Source of the DNA: Rhodobacteraceae bacterium 63075
GTDB taxonomy: Bacteria; Pseudomonadota; Alphaproteobacteria; Rhodobacterales; Rhodobacteraceae
Assembly: GCA_003417655.1 (NCBI GenBank)
Contig: QVMW01000016.1
Location: 1 to 64,000 of the forward strand
DNA length: 64,000 nt
Direction: 5' to 3'
Part shown: in pieces, positions 35,166 to 43,267 of the stretch
Layout of the letters: every line of letters starts with the position of its first letter
How positions within the stretch are numbered: position 1 is the stretch's first letter
Made by a program: the position numbers and the translations under genes
Notes under the pieces: model-generated
Seen by the model: only the letters and a program-made list of their open reading frames with translations
Told to the model about the DNA's origin: nothing
Databases searched by the model: none

Positions 35166-36476
35166 TCAGTAGCGGTTGGCGATCGGCAGTTCCTCGGCCG
35201 GGAAGAGGCTGATCACTTCGCAGCCCGTCTCGGTGACGACGACTTCCTCCTCGATCCGTGCAGCCGAGTATCCGTCAGTTGCAGGGCAGTAGGTCTCAAG
35301 CGCAAAGACCATGCCGGTCTTGATCTCCATCGGATGCTCCATGCTGACCGCGCGCGAGATGATGGGGCGCTCGTGCAGCGCGAGGCCGAGGCCGTGACCG
35401 AATTGCAGGCCGAAGGCCGCGTCCTCGTTGGGAAAGCCGAGCGATTCCGCCGTCGGCCAGACCGCGGCGACCTTGTCGGTGGTCACGCCCGGTTTGATCA
35501 TCGCGATAGAGGCGTCGATCCATTCGCGCGCCTTGACGTAGGCATCGTTCTGCGACGGTGTGGCGCGGCCTACGTTGAACGTCCGGTAATAGCAGGTGCG
35601 ATAGCCCTGGTAGGACTGGAGGATGTCGAAGAAGGCCTGGTCACCGGGGCGGATCAGACGGTCGGTGAAGTTGTGCGGATGCGGGTTGCAACGCTCACCG
35701 GAAATGGCGTTGATCGCCTCCACATCGTCGGACCCCATCTCGTAGAGCAGCTTGTTCGACATGGCGACGATGTCATTCTCGCGCACGCCCGGTTTCAGCT
35801 CTTCGTAGATCATGTGATACACGCCATCGACCATCGCGGCGGCCTGTGTGAGAAGCTGGATTTCGTCCCAGTTCTTGATCTCACGCGCCGCCAGCATGAT
35901 CTGCTGACCGTCGACCACGTTGATGCCTTCTTCCTGGAGCGCATGGAACATGGCCGTTTCGGCATAGTCCACACCGACGGGCATGTCGGCCATGCCCGCA
36001 TCCTTGATCAATTCGGCGATCATCTTGGCGTATTTGCGCATCAGGCCGAATTCCGGCGGGATGGTGCCGCGCATGCCGACGACACCGGCGAGGCAGTGAT
36101 CGGGCTCGAGCCAGTCGGAATGGAGCTGGTGATGCACCGCAGCAGAGCCGAAATCCCAGACGTAAGGTGAATCATCGCCCGTCAGCAGGCAGAAACGGCA
36201 CATCTTGTCCCGTTCCCACTCGCCGATCTTCGTGGCCGAGACATAGCGGATGTTGTTCACGTCGAAGAGCAGCAGCGACCCGGCATTGGAGTTCTGGAGA
36301 GATTGACGCGTGCGGGCCAGACGGTAGCGCCGCAGGCGGTCATGATCGACGCGGCGTTCGAAATCCACGGCGGTGTGACCGTGCGCCGGCAGCTTGTCGC
36401 GCCATTGCCAGTTGGTTTCAAGGTCTTGCGGCGTGAGCAAGTTGGGCATGAGTGCGTTGCCTGGACGTTCTGACAT
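35166..36476 (-). CDS. M24-fold protein with an altered metal site
   Basis: A 436-residue creatinase/aminopeptidase P fold protein: N-terminal creatinase-like domain (to about 170) and C-terminal pita-bread domain. The conserved His is in QFGHGLGLALHERP and the two Glu in FALETYC and IEEEVVV. Of the usual metal pair of Asp residues, only the first is obvious (AFFDILQS); the second, expected near GYRTCYYRTF, is replaced. Creatinase and related hydrolases or lyases also lack the metal site, so a non-peptidase reaction is likely. It lies between the SDR and E1 alpha genes. The start at 36476 follows a good AAGGAG. Confidence 0.82.
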   Translation of the reverse strand: MSERPGNALMPNLLTPQDLETNWQWRDKLPAHGHTAVDFERRVDHDRLRRYRLARTRQSLQNSNAGSLLLFDVNNIRYVSATKIGEWERDKMCRFCLLTGDDSPYVWDFGSAAVHHQLHSDWLEPDHCLAGVVGMRGTIPPEFGLMRKYAKMIAELIKDAGMADMPVGVDYAETAMFHALQEEGINVVDGQQIMLAAREIKNWDEIQLLTQAAAMVDGVYHMIYEELKPGVRENDIVAMSNKLLYEMGSDDVEAINAISGERCNPHPHNFTDRLIRPGDQAFFDILQSYQGYRTCYYRTFNVGRATPSQNDAYVKAREWIDASIAMIKPGVTTDKVAAVWPTAESLGFPNEDAAFGLQFGHGLGLALHERPIISRAVSMEHPMEIKTGMVFALETYCPATDGYSAARIEEEVVVTETGCEVISLFPAEELPIANRY

Positions 36477-36534
36477 GATGACTCCTTGGGGGCGTGTCGC
36501 CCCGCTGTTTGTGTGCTGTTGGGTTGGTTGCGGC

Positions 36535-37344
36535 TTACTTCGTGACCCAGCCGCCATCGATCGAGATCATCTGGCCGGTCATGTAGTCGCTGTCATTCGA
36601 GGCCAGGAACGAGGCCGTGCCCGTGATGTCTTCGGGGTAGGACACGCGCTTGATCACCAGGTTGTTCTCGACGATGTCGTCATAGGCCTGGCCCGGGCGC
36701 TCCTTGAAACCGATCTCGACAAGGTCCTTGTCGAGCTGTTCCCAGAGCGGGGTCACGACGACACCCGGCGCATAGCCGTTCACTGTGATGTTGTGCTCGG
36801 CGAGCCCGAGCGCGCCGCATTCGGTGAGCGCGAGGCAGCCGTATTTCGACGTGCAATAGACCGTCACATCGACGAGCGGCTTGCGCGAGGCGATGGAGCC
36901 CACGTTGATCAGCTTGTAGGGGTGATCTGCCATCGGGCCCTGGGCGATCATCTGGCGGGCCACTTCCTGCATGCCAAGCCACATCGCCTTGGTGTTGACG
37001 TTCATGATCATGTCCCAGTTGTCCTCATCGATATCCATGAAGAACCGGGGCTTGTTGAGGCCGGCATTGAAGAGCCCGACATTGATCGAGCCGAAGGCCT
37101 CGACCGTGGCGGCGACGGCGCTCGCGTTGTCCTCGCGTTTGGTCACATCCATCCTGACCGCGATCGCCTTGCCGCCTCCGGACTCGTTGATGCGGGTTGC
37201 CACGGCTTGGGCTTCGTCCTGATCGAGATCGCCGATGCAGACATTCGCGCCTTGGGCTGCAAAGGCCTCGGCGTTTGCAGCACCCATGCCGCGCGCGGCT
37301 CCGGTGATCAGGATATTCTTACCTTTAAGGCGATTGGGGTCCAT
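36535..37344 (-). CDS. SDR oxidoreductase, left arm of the unknown regulon
   Basis: A 269-residue classical SDR with TGAARGMG near residue 16, the NAG motif (LFNAGLNKP), the catalytic Ser in NVGSIASRK and YCTSK. It is a clear paralogue of the SDR at 40447-41244 in the opposite arm: both have ERPGQA, PEDITGT and DSDYMTGQ near the C-terminus and KDL(V/M)EIG before them. It lies 17 bases downstream of the regulator gene. It probably oxidises a polyol or hydroxy acid intermediate; substrate unknown. Confidence 0.88.
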   Translation of the reverse strand: MDPNRLKGKNILITGAARGMGAANAEAFAAQGANVCIGDLDQDEAQAVATRINESGGGKAIAVRMDVTKREDNASAVAATVEAFGSINVGLFNAGLNKPRFFMDIDEDNWDMIMNVNTKAMWLGMQEVARQMIAQGPMADHPYKLINVGSIASRKPLVDVTVYCTSKYGCLALTECGALGLAEHNITVNGYAPGVVVTPLWEQLDKDLVEIGFKERPGQAYDDIVENNLVIKRVSYPEDITGTASFLASNDSDYMTGQMISIDGGWVTK

Positions 37345-37360
37345 GATGTCTCCTCCTCAG

Positions 37361-39190
37361 TCACATTGTCCCGTTTGGTCGCAAGAGTGCATCGGCCCGC
37401 TCCTGGGCCCTGCGCAAAGTATCGCGCGGGGATGTGATCCCGCGCAGCATGTCGTGAAATTCCTCGCCGCAGATCCGGATGATATCGCTGATCTCGGGGA
37501 CGGGTGGGCGCGGCCAGAACTGGAGCTCGTCACGCCAGGACATTGCGTCGACCGCTTCGAAGATCGGCGAGGCCCGGCGCACTTCCGGATCGGAGCCGAC
37601 CGAATAGCGCGGATTCGTGCGGCTGCCGTTCTGGACGTAGAGCTTTTGAGCCTCCGGGGAGGTGAAGACCATCAGAGCTTCGACAGCAGGGCCGACTCGC
37701 TCCGGCGGCAGGTTGGCGGGAATGCCCATGATGTAGCCCCCTACCGGTGCGACAGGGCGTGCGCCCGGTCCGGCAGGATGGGGAAGGTAGCCGGTCTGCC
37801 CGTGGGCAGGGGAGGTCTCGTCCAGCTCGAAATAGGGGGCGAGCAGGGTGTAGCCATAGGCCATGGGGACGCTGCCCGTCGCGTAGGGGCGAATGCGCTC
37901 GTACCAGGACATCGAGAGAATGTCGGGCGGCGAGTAGCGCAGCATTTCAAGCAGGAACTCGGCAGCGCGCAACCCTGTCTCGGTGTCGATCATCGGGTTG
38001 TAGGGGCGCGTGGCGAGATCGTCCGTGCGAAAGCCGCCGGCGTGACTTTGAAGATCGATGACCGGCTGGCCGAAATCCGCCATGGTCATCAGCACGGTAT
38101 GGCCGAGGGCTGTGCCGCGGGCCGCGTTCCAGGCGATGCCGTAGCGGCCCCGGGTCGGATCGTGGAAATGGCTGGCGGCCTCGAGCAGCATATCCGTCGT
38201 CGCCGGGGGCTTCAGGCCCGCGCGTGCGAAGAGGTCCTTGCGGTAGAAGAGCAGCTCCGGTGTCGTCTGGGCTGGAACGCCAAAGGGGCGGCCGCCCCAA
38301 TGCGCCGCCTGCCATCCGGCGGTGTGGAAATCAGCCGGGTCGATCCGCGCGATATCCATCGCCTCGTCCAGCGGCATGAGCATCCCGCGTTCGGCGTAAT
38401 GCCCAACCCAAGGCAGATCGAGCGCGATGATGTCATAACGCGAGGACTTGCGCTCCGCATTGCGGATCGCCTCCTCGCGCAGCCTGTCGATGGAAAAGGC
38501 GCGTTGGTGAATCTGCGTTCCGATCGCCTGTTCGAACTGCCGCTTGAGATTGTCCATGACCATGAATGTCGGATCGCCATGCACGAGCACGCGGATGCCG
38601 CCCGAAACCTTCAGGGGCTCGGGCAGGACCTTGAGGGGCGGGATCGACTGTGCCGAAAGGTAGGAGCCGCCGTAGTAGTAGTCCTTCGTGTCGGCCGTGC
38701 GCTCGCGTCCGCCGAACCGAGCTGTGGCGAGCCGCTCGACACGGCTGGAAAGCTGCATCCACTGATCAAGGAGCTTCTCGCTGGGGTGCATCGAGAAGCT
38801 CTTGCCGCTCTGTGTGCGCGGGCGCTGCTCGATCAGCCCGGCCTCGACCATCTCCTTGAGCCGCCTGTTCGCCGTCGCGTAAGGCACCTGGCTCGCGCCG
38901 ATGAGCGATGTGGGCGTTACAGTCTTCGCATCCAGATGGCCGCGGATCAGGTGCAGCGACATGCGATAGTAGGGGTTGGGGGCATAGAGCTCGATCGAGG
39001 CTTCCAGTTCGCCGGCGAACTCTTCCAGAAAGGACACGATGCGCAGCATGTCTGCCTTCGCCTCGGGCGAAGCGACATAGCTTTCTCCGTGTCCTTTCAT
39101 GGCATTCATGGGGCGCGACCGCTCTTTGAGTTCTTCAGGATTCTTTCCGGTTTCGGAAATATTCATTCTGGACGAATTCGATTCGACCAT
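37361..39190 (-). CDS. Winged-helix regulator fused to a solute-binding-protein domain
   Basis: A 609-residue protein without signal peptide. Residues about 75-145 form a MarR/winged-helix-like DNA-binding region (LIGASQVPYATANRRLKEMVEAGLIEQ is its core, 95-121). Residues about 198-600 are an extracellular solute-binding-protein type 1 domain (GGIRVLVHGDPTFMVMDNLK, GRPFGVPAQTTPELLFYRKD, GGYIMGIPAN). A binding-protein domain kept in the cytoplasm next to a DNA-binding domain suggests a sugar- or ligand-sensing regulator. The start at 39190 has AGGAGA 6 bases upstream. It is first in the left arm and divergent from the ABC transporter operon, which it probably controls. Confidence 0.82.
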   Translation of the reverse strand: MVESNSSRMNISETGKNPEELKERSRPMNAMKGHGESYVASPEAKADMLRIVSFLEEFAGELEASIELYAPNPYYRMSLHLIRGHLDAKTVTPTSLIGASQVPYATANRRLKEMVEAGLIEQRPRTQSGKSFSMHPSEKLLDQWMQLSSRVERLATARFGGRERTADTKDYYYGGSYLSAQSIPPLKVLPEPLKVSGGIRVLVHGDPTFMVMDNLKRQFEQAIGTQIHQRAFSIDRLREEAIRNAERKSSRYDIIALDLPWVGHYAERGMLMPLDEAMDIARIDPADFHTAGWQAAHWGGRPFGVPAQTTPELLFYRKDLFARAGLKPPATTDMLLEAASHFHDPTRGRYGIAWNAARGTALGHTVLMTMADFGQPVIDLQSHAGGFRTDDLATRPYNPMIDTETGLRAAEFLLEMLRYSPPDILSMSWYERIRPYATGSVPMAYGYTLLAPYFELDETSPAHGQTGYLPHPAGPGARPVAPVGGYIMGIPANLPPERVGPAVEALMVFTSPEAQKLYVQNGSRTNPRYSVGSDPEVRRASPIFEAVDAMSWRDELQFWPRPPVPEISDIIRICGEEFHDMLRGITSPRDTLRRAQERADALLRPNGTM

Positions 39191-39409
39191 TGCATCTCTC
39201 CTGTTCAAAATGTTCAAAATGACAGCTACACCGTATCGCGAAGCGATCCGATTTGGATGTTAAAAAATTCAAAATGGATAAATAGCCTGCATTCCGTTGT
39301 GGTCAGTCCGGGCCAATCTAATCAAGATCGTTCGATGAACCGAATGATGATTCCTCGAGAGGAGACGAGGGAGTAAACCTTTTAAGGATCTAACCGGGAG
39401 GAGACCCAA
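39191..39409. promoter_or_regulatory. Divergent promoter region with TTCAAAATG repeats
   Basis: The 219-base region between the fusion regulator and the binding-protein gene contains three exact copies of TTCAAAATG: two in tandem at 39204-39212 and 39213-39221, and a third at 39268-39276. Between them is the inverted repeat ATCGC-GAA-GCGAT (39235-39247). These are candidate operators for the adjacent regulator. The first two copies overlap the likely leader of the regulator gene, which suggests autoregulation. GGGAGGAG before 39410 is the transporter ribosome-binding site. Confidence 0.6.
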
Positions 39410-40366
39410 ATGAACTATCGTAAAGCACTTGCGGCAACGACGGCCGCAGCAGCTCTCACGATTGGCAGCGCGGCTGTCGCGGACACCATGACCATCGGTA
39501 TCACGCAGAACAACGTGGGCGTGGACAGCTACCAGACCACATATGAGAAGGCCTTCATCGAAGCGGCCGAGGCGAACGAGAACGTCGAGGCCGTCGTGCT
39601 CGATGCGGGCGGCGACGTGGCGCGCCAGATCGCCCAGATGGAAGACCTGATCCAGCAGGAAGTTGACGCGATCATCATCTGGCCGACAAACGGCGAGGCC
39701 GTGATCCCTGCCGTGCGCAAGGCGCACAATGCCGGTATTCCCGTCATTGTCACCAACTCGAACATCGCCGAACAGGGCTTCGATTTCGTTGCCAGCTTCT
39801 CCGGGCCCGACAACATCACCCAGGGCAAGCGCTCCGCCGAGATCATGTGTGACAAGTTCAAGGACATGGGCATCGCAGACGAGGCCAAGGTCGTGCACAT
39901 CACCGGCCAGCCGGGTTACACCACGGCGATCGAGCGCGCCAAGGGCTTTGACGACCGTCTGCCCGAGGTCTGCCCGAACGTCGAGCAGATCGACAAGCAG
40001 CCTGGCGACTGGAACCGCGAGAAGTCGCAAAAGGTCATGGAAGCCTTCCTCGTCAAGTATGACGACATCGATGGCGTCTATGCAGGCGATGATAACATGG
40101 GTGTTGGCGCTCTGAACGCCGCCAAGGCGGCTGGCCGCGAAGGCATCATCTTCGTCGGCGCGACGAACTTCGCTGTAGGATACGAAGCTATGGAGCGTGG
40201 TGAATATTGGGGCTCAATCTACCAGTCCCCGGTAGATGACGCGAAAGCGGCCCTCAAGACAGCCGTCGAAACGCTCGAGGGCAAGGATCTGCCCTTCCTG
40301 AACTACTTCGACACGCCGAAGATCACTCAGGACAACATGGGCGAGTACGACAAGCCCGTCTTCTAA
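39410..40366 (+). CDS. Ribose-type ABC substrate-binding protein
   Basis: A 318-residue periplasmic binding protein of the RbsB/LacI-like (peripla_BP_4) family. The N-terminal signal peptide (about 1-24) ends at an AVA-like site. Family segments include ALINAGGDVA-like VLDAGGDVARQIAQMEDLI and IIWPTNGEAVIPAVRKAHNAG. It leads the right arm: binding protein, SDR, two permeases, ATPase, dehydrogenase, ThuA. Substrate is unknown; families of this type carry pentoses, hexoses, polyols and similar small ligands. A tetraloop hairpin follows the stop. Confidence 0.92.
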   Translation: MNYRKALAATTAAAALTIGSAAVADTMTIGITQNNVGVDSYQTTYEKAFIEAAEANENVEAVVLDAGGDVARQIAQMEDLIQQEVDAIIIWPTNGEAVIPAVRKAHNAGIPVIVTNSNIAEQGFDFVASFSGPDNITQGKRSAEIMCDKFKDMGIADEAKVVHITGQPGYTTAIERAKGFDDRLPEVCPNVEQIDKQPGDWNREKSQKVMEAFLVKYDDIDGVYAGDDNMGVGALNAAKAAGREGIIFVGATNFAVGYEAMERGEYWGSIYQSPVDDAKAALKTAVETLEGKDLPFLNYFDTPKITQDNMGEYDKPVF

Positions 40367-40385
40367 GACACGGGCTGTCAAACAG

Positions 40386-40405
40386 GGCGCGGCTTCGGCC
40401 GCGCC
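40386..40405 (+). promoter_or_regulatory. UUCG-tetraloop hairpin after the binding-protein gene
   Basis: GGCGCGGC-TTCG-GCCGCGCC is a perfect 8-bp stem with a UUCG tetraloop located 20 bases after the binding-protein stop. There is no U-run behind it. As in many transporter operons it probably stabilises the upstream message or causes partial termination, raising binding-protein levels over membrane components. Confidence 0.7.
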
Positions 40406-40446
40406 TGCTTCACATCGTATTTCAAAATGGTTTCTGGGAGGGCGTT

Positions 40447-41244
40447 ATGGCCCGAGTTGCCGGACGGTCGTGCATCGTGACGGGTGCTGCACAGGGAATT
40501 GGGCGCGCCATAGGAGAGGCGCTGCTCGATGAGGGCGCCGATGTTTGCTTCGCCGATATCAACGGCAACAAGGTCGCAGACGTCGCCGGGGCCAATGCGG
40601 AGCGCGCGGCGCGCTACGGTGGCAAGGTCACACACGCGTCGGTCGATGTGACCGAGCGCGCACAGGTTCGGGAGATGATAGATCATGCCGTCGGGGTTTT
40701 CGGCAAGCTCGATGTGAAGTTCAACAATGCGGGCGTGAACAAGCCGATGAACTTTCTCGACGTGACCGAGGAGAACTGGCGCTTCATCAACGATGTGAAT
40801 GGACTGGGGTGTCTCATCGGCATGCAGGAGGCGGCCAGGCAGTTCATTCGCCAGGGCACCTTCGGCAAGATCATCAATACCGCCTCGATCGCCAGCCGCC
40901 AGGGCTTCGACAATGTGGCTCCCTATTGTGCCTCGAAGTTCGGGGTTGTCGCGATGACGCAATCGGGAGCGCGCGACCTGGCACAACATGATATTACCGT
41001 CACGGGGTTTGCGCCCGGCGTGGTGGCGACGGAAATGTGGGAGCAGGTCGACAAGGACCTGATGGAGATAGGTGCCGCAGAGCGGCCCGGTCAGGCGATG
41101 GAGGAATTCTCCTCCGAGATTCTGAGGGGCCGCGTTGCGACGCCGGAGGACATCACGGGAACGACGACGTTCCTGGCGTCAAAGGACAGCGATTACATGA
41201 CAGGTCAGATCGTCATGATCGACGGAGGCATGACGCTGGTGTGA
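40447..41244 (+). CDS. SDR oxidoreductase, right arm of the unknown regulon
   Basis: A 265-residue classical SDR with TGAAQGIG near residue 13, NNAGVNKP, and catalytic Ser/Tyr/Lys in NTASIASRQG and YCASK. It is paralogous to the SDR at 36535-37344 in the other arm, with the same C-terminal DSDYMTGQ block. It is set between the binding-protein and permease genes, which ties its substrate to the imported compound. The likely role is the first oxidation after uptake, which is an inference. Confidence 0.88.
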   Translation: MARVAGRSCIVTGAAQGIGRAIGEALLDEGADVCFADINGNKVADVAGANAERAARYGGKVTHASVDVTERAQVREMIDHAVGVFGKLDVKFNNAGVNKPMNFLDVTEENWRFINDVNGLGCLIGMQEAARQFIRQGTFGKIINTASIASRQGFDNVAPYCASKFGVVAMTQSGARDLAQHDITVTGFAPGVVATEMWEQVDKDLMEIGAAERPGQAMEEFSSEILRGRVATPEDITGTTTFLASKDSDYMTGQIVMIDGGMTLV

Positions 41245-41278
41245 GCGCCGCCATGCGCGGCAAATGGGAGGAAGTTAA

Positions 41279-42253
41279 ATGGCAAGGCTGACCAAGAAAG
41301 ACATCGGCGGCTTTTTGGCGCGGCAGGGCATACTTGTCGCCTTTGCGCTGTTCATCATCGGGTTCACGATCGCCAACGAGCGGTTTCTCGATCCGGACAA
41401 CATTATGGGTGTCATTCGCTCTTCAGCCATTCTCGGGGTCATGGCCCTGGGGGTCACCTTCGTGGTGATCAGCGGCAACCTTGACCTTTCGGTCGGCTCG
41501 ATGATGTCCTTTTCGACAATTGTCGTGCTCGACCTGCATGACAAGATCGGACCGGCCATGGCGATCCCCGCGATGTTCGCGATGACGCTGGCGCTGGGGG
41601 CCTTCATCGGCTTTCTCGTGGCCTATCTGAAGCTCAATTCACTGATCGTGACGCTCGGGATGCTCTCGGCCATTCACGGCCTGACTCTCACCTATTCGGG
41701 CGGAAAGAACATGGATATCGCCGACAAGGAGGGCACATGGTTCTCCGTTTTCGGACAGGGAGATATCATGGGCATCTCGGTTCCGATCCTGATCTTCCTG
41801 CTGCTGGCCGCCTTCCTCGGGGTCTTGCTGGCCAAGACGCCTTTCGGTCGCAAGGTCTACTCCGTGGGCGGCAACGGCACGGCGGCGACCTTCTCGGGCG
41901 TGCGCCGGGCGCGGGTCGTCTTCAGCTGCTACCTCATCAGCGCCTTCTGCGTGGCGACGGCGGGCCTCTTGCAGGCCTCGCGCTCGCTCGGCTCGCAGAA
42001 CACCGTGGGCCAGGGGCTTGAGCTCGAGGTACTCGCGGCCGTGATCCTCGGCGGTGCGTCGCTTCTCGGCGGCTCCGGGACGATCTTCAAGACGGTCATC
42101 GGTGTGCTCATTCTCGGGTTCATCACCAACGGCCTGCTGCTGGTCGGGCTCGAATTCTACGTCCAGTTCGTCGTGACCTGGGTCATCATCATACTTGCAG
42201 TCTGGCTCGATATCGCGGCCAAGCGCGGCAAGCTCTGGTCACCGATCGCGTAA
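41279..42253 (+). CDS. Ribose-type ABC permease 1 (RbsC family)
   Basis: A 324-residue inner-membrane permease of the BPD_transp_2 family, with about 8-10 hydrophobic segments. The conserved VMALGVTFVVISGNLDLSVGS is clear, as is the C-terminal VILGGASLLGGSGT. GGGAGG precedes the ATG. It is followed after 12 bases by a second permease of the same family, so the transporter core is probably a heterodimer. Confidence 0.94.
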   Translation: MARLTKKDIGGFLARQGILVAFALFIIGFTIANERFLDPDNIMGVIRSSAILGVMALGVTFVVISGNLDLSVGSMMSFSTIVVLDLHDKIGPAMAIPAMFAMTLALGAFIGFLVAYLKLNSLIVTLGMLSAIHGLTLTYSGGKNMDIADKEGTWFSVFGQGDIMGISVPILIFLLLAAFLGVLLAKTPFGRKVYSVGGNGTAATFSGVRRARVVFSCYLISAFCVATAGLLQASRSLGSQNTVGQGLELEVLAAVILGGASLLGGSGTIFKTVIGVLILGFITNGLLLVGLEFYVQFVVTWVIIILAVWLDIAAKRGKLWSPIA

Positions 42254-42265
42254 GGGAGAACGACA

Positions 42266-43267
42266 ATGCAAGCTGGAACTCTTTCGAAGTATCTCAAGAG
42301 CGGCGCCATTTGGGGCTTCATCGTCTTTGAACTGATCTTCTTCTCGGTCGCGGGCGAGTTCTTGTCGGTGAGCGACAAGGCCTTCATGGACGCCGATAAC
42401 ATGCTACTTCTCTTCAAGCAGTCGGCGCCGATCGGGATCATCGCCATGGGCATGACCATCGTCATGGTCAACGGGAATATCGACCTCAGCGTCGGTGCGA
42501 CCTATGCGCTGGCCGCAATCGTCATGCTGGACAGCATGACATGGTCGATCTTCGAAGGGATGGGCGATGCGGTGATCTTTGTTGCCTGGGGGCTGGCTCT
42601 GCTGACGGGTGTCGTCCTGGGCGCGATCAACGGGATCATCGTCTGGAAGACCGGCGTTGACGCCTTCATCGTCACGCTCGGTGCGATGCTGGGCTACCGC
42701 GGCCTTGTCTTCATGTATAACGGTGAGCAACCGACGAGCCATCTCAACTGGACGCTGGTGGATTTTGCCGAGGCGCAGTTTCTCGGGCTTCATACGCCGA
42801 CATGGTTCCTTCTGATCGTGACGGCAGCGATCTGGTTCCTGATGAACCGCACGGTGCATGGCCGCAACGCCTATGCCATCGGCAACAACCGTGAGGCTGC
42901 CGTCAATGCCGGTATCCGCGTCGGCCCGCACATGATGATCAACTTCATGATCATCGGATTCCTGGCCGCGCTCTCGGCCGTGGTGTTCTATTCCGAAAGC
43001 GGATCGGTCAATCCCAACGATGGCGAGCTTTACGAGCTTTGGGTCATCACCGCCGTCGTTCTGGGCGGCACCAAGCTGACCGGGGGGGCGGGCTCGATCA
43101 TCTCGACCTTCGGCGGCGTGGTCGCGATCCAGCTGCTGCGCAAGGGGCTGGCGCATGTCGGGGCGGATACTTCGACGGTCAACCTCGTGATCGGTCTCAT
43201 CCTGATCGCGGTGCTGTTCCTTGACCGGCAGCTCAACGTGAAAGGCAAAGAGGAGTTGAAGGTATGA
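42266..43267 (+). CDS. Ribose-type ABC permease 2 (RbsC family)
   Basis: A 333-residue BPD_transp_2 family permease. The family motif AMGMTIVMVNGNIDLSVGA is near residue 60 and VVLGGTKLTGGAGS is in the C-terminal half. It is only distantly similar to the neighbouring permease, consistent with a heterodimeric channel. Its stop overlaps the ATPase start by 4 bases (ATGA). Confidence 0.94.
   Translation: MQAGTLSKYLKSGAIWGFIVFELIFFSVAGEFLSVSDKAFMDADNMLLLFKQSAPIGIIAMGMTIVMVNGNIDLSVGATYALAAIVMLDSMTWSIFEGMGDAVIFVAWGLALLTGVVLGAINGIIVWKTGVDAFIVTLGAMLGYRGLVFMYNGEQPTSHLNWTLVDFAEAQFLGLHTPTWFLLIVTAAIWFLMNRTVHGRNAYAIGNNREAAVNAGIRVGPHMMINFMIIGFLAALSAVVFYSESGSVNPNDGELYELWVITAVVLGGTKLTGGAGSIISTFGGVVAIQLLRKGLAHVGADTSTVNLVIGLILIAVLFLDRQLNVKGKEELKV

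Noticed and set aside
35166..36476. DMSP lyase DddP as identity of the M24-fold protein
   Set aside because: DddP keeps a DxD metal-binding arrangement and a further Asp; here these are altered, and overall similarity is only at fold level.
39204..39276. CRISPR-like or satellite repeats
   Set aside because: Only three 9-base copies with unequal spacing in a promoter region; better explained as regulator sites.
37235..39376. A 713-codon plus-strand frame opposite the fusion regulator
   Set aside because: It has no recognisable domain and overlaps the promoter region; the minus-strand protein has two recognisable domains.
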